A stretch of 9,074 nucleotides of DNA from Halanaerobium sp041694515 (lineage in GTDB: Bacteria; Bacillota; Halanaerobiia; Halanaerobiales; Halanaerobiaceae), in assembly GCA_041694515.1 (NCBI GenBank), contig JASMSZ010000027.1:1-9074 (forward strand), given 5' to 3'. Below the pieces are notes generated by a model. That model ran no database searches. It worked only from the letters and a program-made list of their open reading frames with translations, and had not been told where the DNA came from. Below, piece by piece: positions 6,460-9,074 of this stretch. How positions within the stretch are numbered: position 1 is the first letter of the stretch; the number at the start of each line of letters is the position of its first letter. The position numbers were made by a program, and so were the translations under genes.

Positions 6460-6758
6460 TTATTTAATAAAATTCATAAACTCTTTTTTTTTCCTGCTCA
6501 GGTGCCTCCACTTCATTTTCTCCAGCTTTTTTTAGTTTCATCAAATAGACCATATTTTTAGTTAAAACTCTCATAATCTGTTTACCTTCTTTGTCTTTTA
6601 AAGCATCACCTGGACTGGTTCCATGGATAACATTCCAGTAAAATTTCAACCTCAATTTCTTCTTTTTCAAATTCATTCTGCATAATTTTCAAAGCGTGAT
6701 AAGTGTTCCCTTCTGATTTTGGACTACCATTAAAAGCTATAACTTTAATAATATTCAC
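6460..6758 (-). pseudogene. NADPH-dependent FMN reductase / flavodoxin-family remnant, ends joined by internal deletion
   Basis: The N-terminal part reads IKVIAFNGSPKSEGNTYHAL, whose GSPKSEGNT is the flavin-phosphate loop of the WrbA/iron-sulfur flavoprotein group, and runs to about VEIL near 6645. A different frame then carries NVIHGTSPGDALKDKEGKQI and MRVLTKNMVYLMKLKKAG, the family's C-terminal segment. The middle, roughly 90-120 residues including the rest of the flavin site, is missing. Near the end a run of nine A (6492-6484) throws the frame off; with one A fewer it would end EFMNFIK and stop at 6460, as relatives usually do. The start is GTG at 6758 or ATT at 6749, the latter 8 bases after GGAAGG and matching the usual MKVIAFNGSP beginning. 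It cannot encode a working enzyme. It has its own promoter and lies just after the gluconokinase terminator. Confidence 0.8.
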
Positions 6759-6790
6759 CTTCCTTTATTTTGATTAATTAATTGTTTATA

Positions 6791-6799
6791 ATTATAACA
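6791..6799 (-). promoter_or_regulatory. Extended -10 promoter of the flavoprotein remnant
   Basis: TGTTATAAT on the minus strand is a perfect extended -10 about 35 bases before the coding remnant. T-rich sequence upstream, shared with the terminator tail at 6819-6811, may act as a weak -35. It has the same TGnTATAAT form as the two other promoters at 2701-2693 and 6434-6426. Confidence 0.5.
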
Positions 6800-6811
6800 T
6801 GTTTTGAGAGG

Positions 6812-6847
6812 AAAAAAACAAGCAACCTGCCTTGCAGCAGGTTGCTT
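6812..6847 (-). terminator. Rho-independent terminator after gluconokinase
   Basis: On the minus strand AAGCAACCTGC (6847-6837) pairs perfectly with GCAGGTTGCTT (6830-6820) across a 6-base loop. It is followed by GTTTTTTT. It begins 17 bases beyond the gluconokinase stop. Confidence 0.9.
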
Positions 6848-6863
6848 AAATCATTATTTAATG

Positions 6864-8324
6864 CTATGTCTTATTTGAAAAAGTAAATACTTCATAATTT
6901 TCCTGAAGATGTTGATATACTTCACAAAAGTGCTGATATTTAGAGTCCAGATAAGAAGCAAATTCAGGTTCGTTATTATTTTTAACAGTTTTATAATCCG
7001 GCAAATATTTTAACAAATCTTTATAAGAGATTCCATCAACCACTTTAATTCCCAGCATAGCAGCACCTACAGCCGTATTCTGTTTATAATCAGGAATATA
7101 TTTTATTTCACCAATCAAATAAGAAAGCAATTTCATAAAATGATCTGTCAGCCCAAGCCCTCCGGTCATAATAATCTCTATTTGCTCACAATTATTTAGC
7201 CTTTTAAGATCTTCATAAATAAGCTTCAGGTGAAAAGCAATACTTTCATAGACAGCAAGAACCAGGTCCTCTCTGCTGTGATTTAAAGAAAGTCCATAGA
7301 AAAACCCTCTTGTCTTTTCATTATAACTGGGAGCTCTTTCTCCCATCATTGTAGGTATATAAATAAGTTCATTTCCCTGATATGGAATTTGGGGCAGGTT
7401 TTCTCTGCTGAATTTTTTAATATCATCATAGCTTAATATATTTTTGAGCCAGTCAAAAACTAAACCAGCTCCATTAGTAGCCTCACCAATTATATAAAGA
7501 TCTTGATCAATAAAATAATTCCAGGCTCTTCCCTCAGGATCATGTGTATACTCAGCTGAAGTGTAGCGAACTGCTGAACTTGAACCAGCTGTTAACACAA
7601 TTTTATTTTCATTTATCGAACCTGCTCCCAAATTAGCCAGAGCTCCATCAGTAGAACCTAATATTCCGGTAATTTCTCTGTTATTAACCTTAAATTCAAA
7701 AATGTGCTGACCAGAATATACTTCTGCTAAATCATTTTCAGTTAAACCAAGTATTTTCATTATTTTTTTATCATATTCTCTATTTAATGAATTAAAAATT
7801 CCTGAGGTTGAGGCAAGAGCATAATCTGTTTTCCATTTTCCGGTTAGACGAAAAATTAGATACTCCTTAATTGAAACGTATTTATCTATTTTTTCCGAAA
7901 TGTTCTTTTTCAGCCACATTATTTTAGCTGGCCAGTAGGAGGAATGTAAAGGACAGGCGGTTCTAGAGTAAAATAAATTTGAATCATAATTCTCACTCAG
8001 CTTATCCCGATATTCTTCTCCTCTGCTGTCAGCCCAGATAATTAAATTGCTTAATTTATTTCCTTCTTTATCAACGGCCATAATGCTGTGCATTACTGAA
8101 CAAAAAACTATATATAAGTCTTCCTGACCGAACTTTTCCACTACTTTAATCAGCAGTGTACTAACAACATCGAATATCTGATCAGGATCCTGTTCTGCCC
8201 ACCCCTGCCGGGGAGAAAGCAGCTCATAATTAATAGAATTCTCATATTTTAATTCCAAATCCTCTGTGAGAACATCAATTCTAGCACCATCTGTACCGAT
8301 ATCTAGTCCGGCAAATAATTTCAT
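6864..8324 (-). CDS. gntK: Gluconokinase, FGGY family
   Basis: A cytoplasmic kinase of 486 residues, the normal FGGY length, phosphorylating gluconate to 6-phosphogluconate with ATP. Seen: N-terminal phosphate-binding GLDIGTDG (6-13); CSVMHSIMAVD (75-85) and IIWADSRG (95-102), typical of gluconate rather than xylulose kinases; SRTACPLH (120-127); GSTDGALANLG (223-233) with catalytic base D226; TAGSSSAVR (245-253); MMGERAPSYN (326-335) and MTGGLG (386-391) in the ATP lobe. I place the start at ATG 8324 because FGGY kinases begin a few residues before GLDIGT and a GGTGAG site lies just upstream. The frame stays open to an ATG at 8468, but that one has no ribosome site and the extra 48 residues look like translated leader. 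It is a single-gene transcript. Xylulokinase is the alternative, less likely from motifs. Confidence 0.88.
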   Translation of the reverse strand: MKLFAGLDIGTDGARIDVLTEDLELKYENSINYELLSPRQGWAEQDPDQIFDVVSTLLIKVVEKFGQEDLYIVFCSVMHSIMAVDKEGNKLSNLIIWADSRGEEYRDKLSENYDSNLFYSRTACPLHSSYWPAKIMWLKKNISEKIDKYVSIKEYLIFRLTGKWKTDYALASTSGIFNSLNREYDKKIMKILGLTENDLAEVYSGQHIFEFKVNNREITGILGSTDGALANLGAGSINENKIVLTAGSSSAVRYTSAEYTHDPEGRAWNYFIDQDLYIIGEATNGAGLVFDWLKNILSYDDIKKFSRENLPQIPYQGNELIYIPTMMGERAPSYNEKTRGFFYGLSLNHSREDLVLAVYESIAFHLKLIYEDLKRLNNCEQIEIIMTGGLGLTDHFMKLLSYLIGEIKYIPDYKQNTAVGAAMLGIKVVDGISYKDLLKYLPDYKTVKNNNEPEFASYLDSKYQHFCEVYQHLQENYEVFTFSNKT

Positions 8325-8347
8325 TGTGCTCACCAATCCTCTATTTA

Positions 8348-8377
8348 AATATATTAAACTTGAATTCGGCAAGTAAA
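8348..8377 (-). promoter_or_regulatory. Possible proximal promoter of gluconokinase
   Basis: On the minus strand TTTACT (8377-8372) and TATATT (8353-8348) are 18 bases apart, matching -35 at 4 of 6 and -10 at 5 of 6 positions. It would start transcription about 15-20 bases before the ATG region. A weaker candidate than the distal one. Confidence 0.3.
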
Positions 8378-8412
8378 AAGTTAAAGTATTCCTTTTGGAT
8401 TCTAGACGCGCT

Positions 8413-8427
8413 TGGCTAACCTGGCCA
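8413..8427. promoter_or_regulatory. Operator-like dyad upstream of gluconokinase
   Basis: TGGCTAACCTGGCCA is a 15-base imperfect dyad (TGGC.A...T.GCCA) in a short GC-rich patch of otherwise AT-rich sequence, about 90 bases before the kinase ATG. Nearby are a longer AT-rich dyad, 8440-8460 (arms ATCAAAAAA/TTTTTTGAT), and a direct repeat TTTGGTTwAT at 8432-8441 and 8470-8479. These could bind a sugar-acid regulator, but no regulator gene is in the window. Confidence 0.3.
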
Positions 8428-8483
8428 GAACTTTGGTTTATCAAAAAATATTTTTTTGATTTTAACATATTTGGTTAATAGGC

Positions 8484-8501
8484 GATATGAGCAGTCATAT
8501 C
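8484..8501. promoter_or_regulatory. Dyad GATATGA-GCAG-TCATATC in the gluconokinase leader
   Basis: A perfect 7-bp inverted repeat with a 4-base centre, lying between the distal promoter candidate and the kinase. It may be an operator or an RNA hairpin. A separate perfect palindrome GATCATGATC is at 8525-8534. Confidence 0.35.
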
Positions 8502-8557
8502 AAAATATTTATTAATTGTTTTGCGATCATGATCTATTTTTCTTATTCTATGCGGAT

Positions 8558-8587
8558 ATTATATAATAAAGAAAAAAATGCAGTTAA
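8558..8587 (-). promoter_or_regulatory. Distal promoter candidate for gluconokinase
   Basis: A perfect TATAAT (8563-8558) lies 18 bases from TTAACT (8587-8582, 4 of 6 match) on the minus strand. The -35 is inside an arm of the upstream gene's terminator hairpin. Transcription from here would give a leader of about 225 nt to the kinase ATG. Confidence 0.45.
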
Positions 8588-8604
8588 TTTTTTTAACTGC
8601 ATTT
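8570..8604 (-). terminator. Rho-independent terminator after the metallo-hydrolase
   Basis: On the minus strand AAATGCAGTTAA (8604-8593) pairs perfectly with TTAACTGCATTT (8587-8576) around a 5-base loop. The strand then continues with more T, giving a T7 tract overlapping the end of the stem. It lies 24 bases after the hydrolase stop. Confidence 0.85.
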
Positions 8605-8627
8605 AAGTGTAATACATTTTTTGAAAT

Positions 8628-9074
8628 TTAATTATAATCAAGTACTATTACTTTTTTATTTTCTACCTTTTCAGTATTTATTTCAGATTTATGGGCAAAT
8701 TCAACCTCATTTTTATCATACTTATCTGTAAATTTATCTACACCAGTTATAGGGAAGTCCAATATGTCAGTTTTAAAATGCATTGGAATAGTTAACTTAG
8801 CATTAATTTTTTCAGCTAATTTATAGGCCATTTCAGCATCTATAGTATAATTTCCTCCGACTGGTATCAATAAAAGATCAATGTTTTTAAGCTTATTTAT
8901 GCTCTTATTATCCAAATCATGTCCCAAATCACCTAAATGACAGATTTTTTTATCTTCTAACTGAATTAAATATATTAAATTTTCACCTCTATCTTCTCCC
9001 TGATGACTATCATGATAGGATTTTATAGCTTCTATTTCTATTTCATTATTTTTAAATCCTTTTGAACTATCTAT
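8628..9074 (-). CDS. UlaG-like metallo-beta-lactamase-fold hydrolase (COG2220), partial, N-terminus off the right edge
   Basis: The frame is open from the window edge to the stop at 8628, giving 148 residues of a protein usually about 210-230 long. Visible, numbered from the edge: YHDSHQGED (20-28), CHLGDLGHD (45-53) with a metal-ligand Asp, LLLIPVGGNYTIDAEMA (near 67-83) and IPMHF (96-100) carrying the last metal-ligand His. These are the core and C-terminal motifs of COG2220. The first HxHxDH metal motif should lie just outside the window. Members are cytoplasmic metal-dependent hydrolases, mostly of unknown substrate. A TTG at 8927 could be mistaken for the start, but recognisable family sequence precedes it. 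The gene is followed by its own terminator. Confidence 0.88.
   Translation of the reverse strand: MDSSKGFKNNEIEIEAIKSYHDSHQGEDRGENLIYLIQLEDKKICHLGDLGHDLDNKSINKLKNIDLLLIPVGGNYTIDAEMAYKLAEKINAKLTIPMHFKTDILDFPITGVDKFTDKYDKNEVEFAHKSEINTEKVENKKVIVLDYN

Noticed and set aside
6464..6676. A 70-residue intact small basic protein
   Set aside because: Its first 14 or so residues are an out-of-frame reading of the flavoprotein N-terminal part, and the rest is that family's C-terminus with a frame change at the A9 run.
8325..8468. 48-residue N-terminal extension of gluconokinase starting at ATG 8468
   Set aside because: No ribosome site precedes it, FGGY kinases start close to GLDIGT, and the stretch carries dyads and promoter-like sequence.
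8628..8927. A short complete gene starting at TTG 8927
   Set aside because: Clear COG2220 sequence continues in frame upstream to the window edge, so this is an internal codon of a longer gene.
1..9074. CRISPR array, tRNA, rRNA, insertion sequence or phage genes
   Set aside because: No spaced direct repeats, cloverleaf sequences, transposase or phage-type proteins were seen on either strand.

Overview
The window looks like low-GC, AT-rich DNA of an anaerobic member of the Bacillota, most plausibly a halophilic fermenter of the Halanaerobiales type. This rests on base composition, codon use, strong GGAGG ribosome sites, acidic proteins and gene content; no ribosomal or other marker gene is present. 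Every gene I can support lies on the minus strand, so transcription runs from high to low coordinates. No tRNA, rRNA, CRISPR array or complete mobile element was seen.

Read in transcription order (right to left): (1) 9074-8628, the C-terminal two thirds of an UlaG-like (COG2220) metallo-beta-lactamase-fold hydrolase, followed by a strong terminator; (2) 8324-6864, a complete FGGY-type gluconokinase behind a leader of up to about 230 nt rich in dyads, followed by its own terminator; (3) 6758-6460, the two ends of an FMN reductase/flavodoxin-family gene joined by a large internal deletion; (4) 6396-4405, an intact chemoreceptor (dCache, HAMP, MCP signalling domain); (5) 4404-3525, remnants of a HEAT-repeat gene and of a family 2 glycosyltransferase, both broken by deletions and frame changes; (6) 3493-2888, a response regulator whose C-terminus is the back half of a second receiver domain, then a terminator at 2768-2749; (7) 2652-59, a two-gene operon with its own extended -10 promoter, encoding a Kef/NapA-type cation:proton antiporter and a GntP-family carboxylate permease; (8) 45-7, a symmetric GGTACC-based inverted repeat at the left edge.

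The working genes fit a fermentative lifestyle: gluconate phosphorylation, organic-acid or sugar-acid transport tied to cation/proton exchange, and chemotaxis. The middle of the window (about 6760 to 2800) is different. Four neighbouring loci (flavoprotein, HEAT protein, glycosyltransferase, response regulator) each appear to have lost internal sequence while keeping recognisable ends. This suggests a former surface-polysaccharide/signalling cluster decaying by repeated internal deletion around an intact chemoreceptor.

A second theme is translation initiation. The antiporter, the chemoreceptor and the flavoprotein remnant each have a good Shine-Dalgarno sequence exactly 8 nt upstream of an in-frame ATT, where ATG would be expected. 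I found no convincing complete novel system. The most interesting signals are the ATT starts, the 1.5-domain response regulator and the clustered internal deletions.
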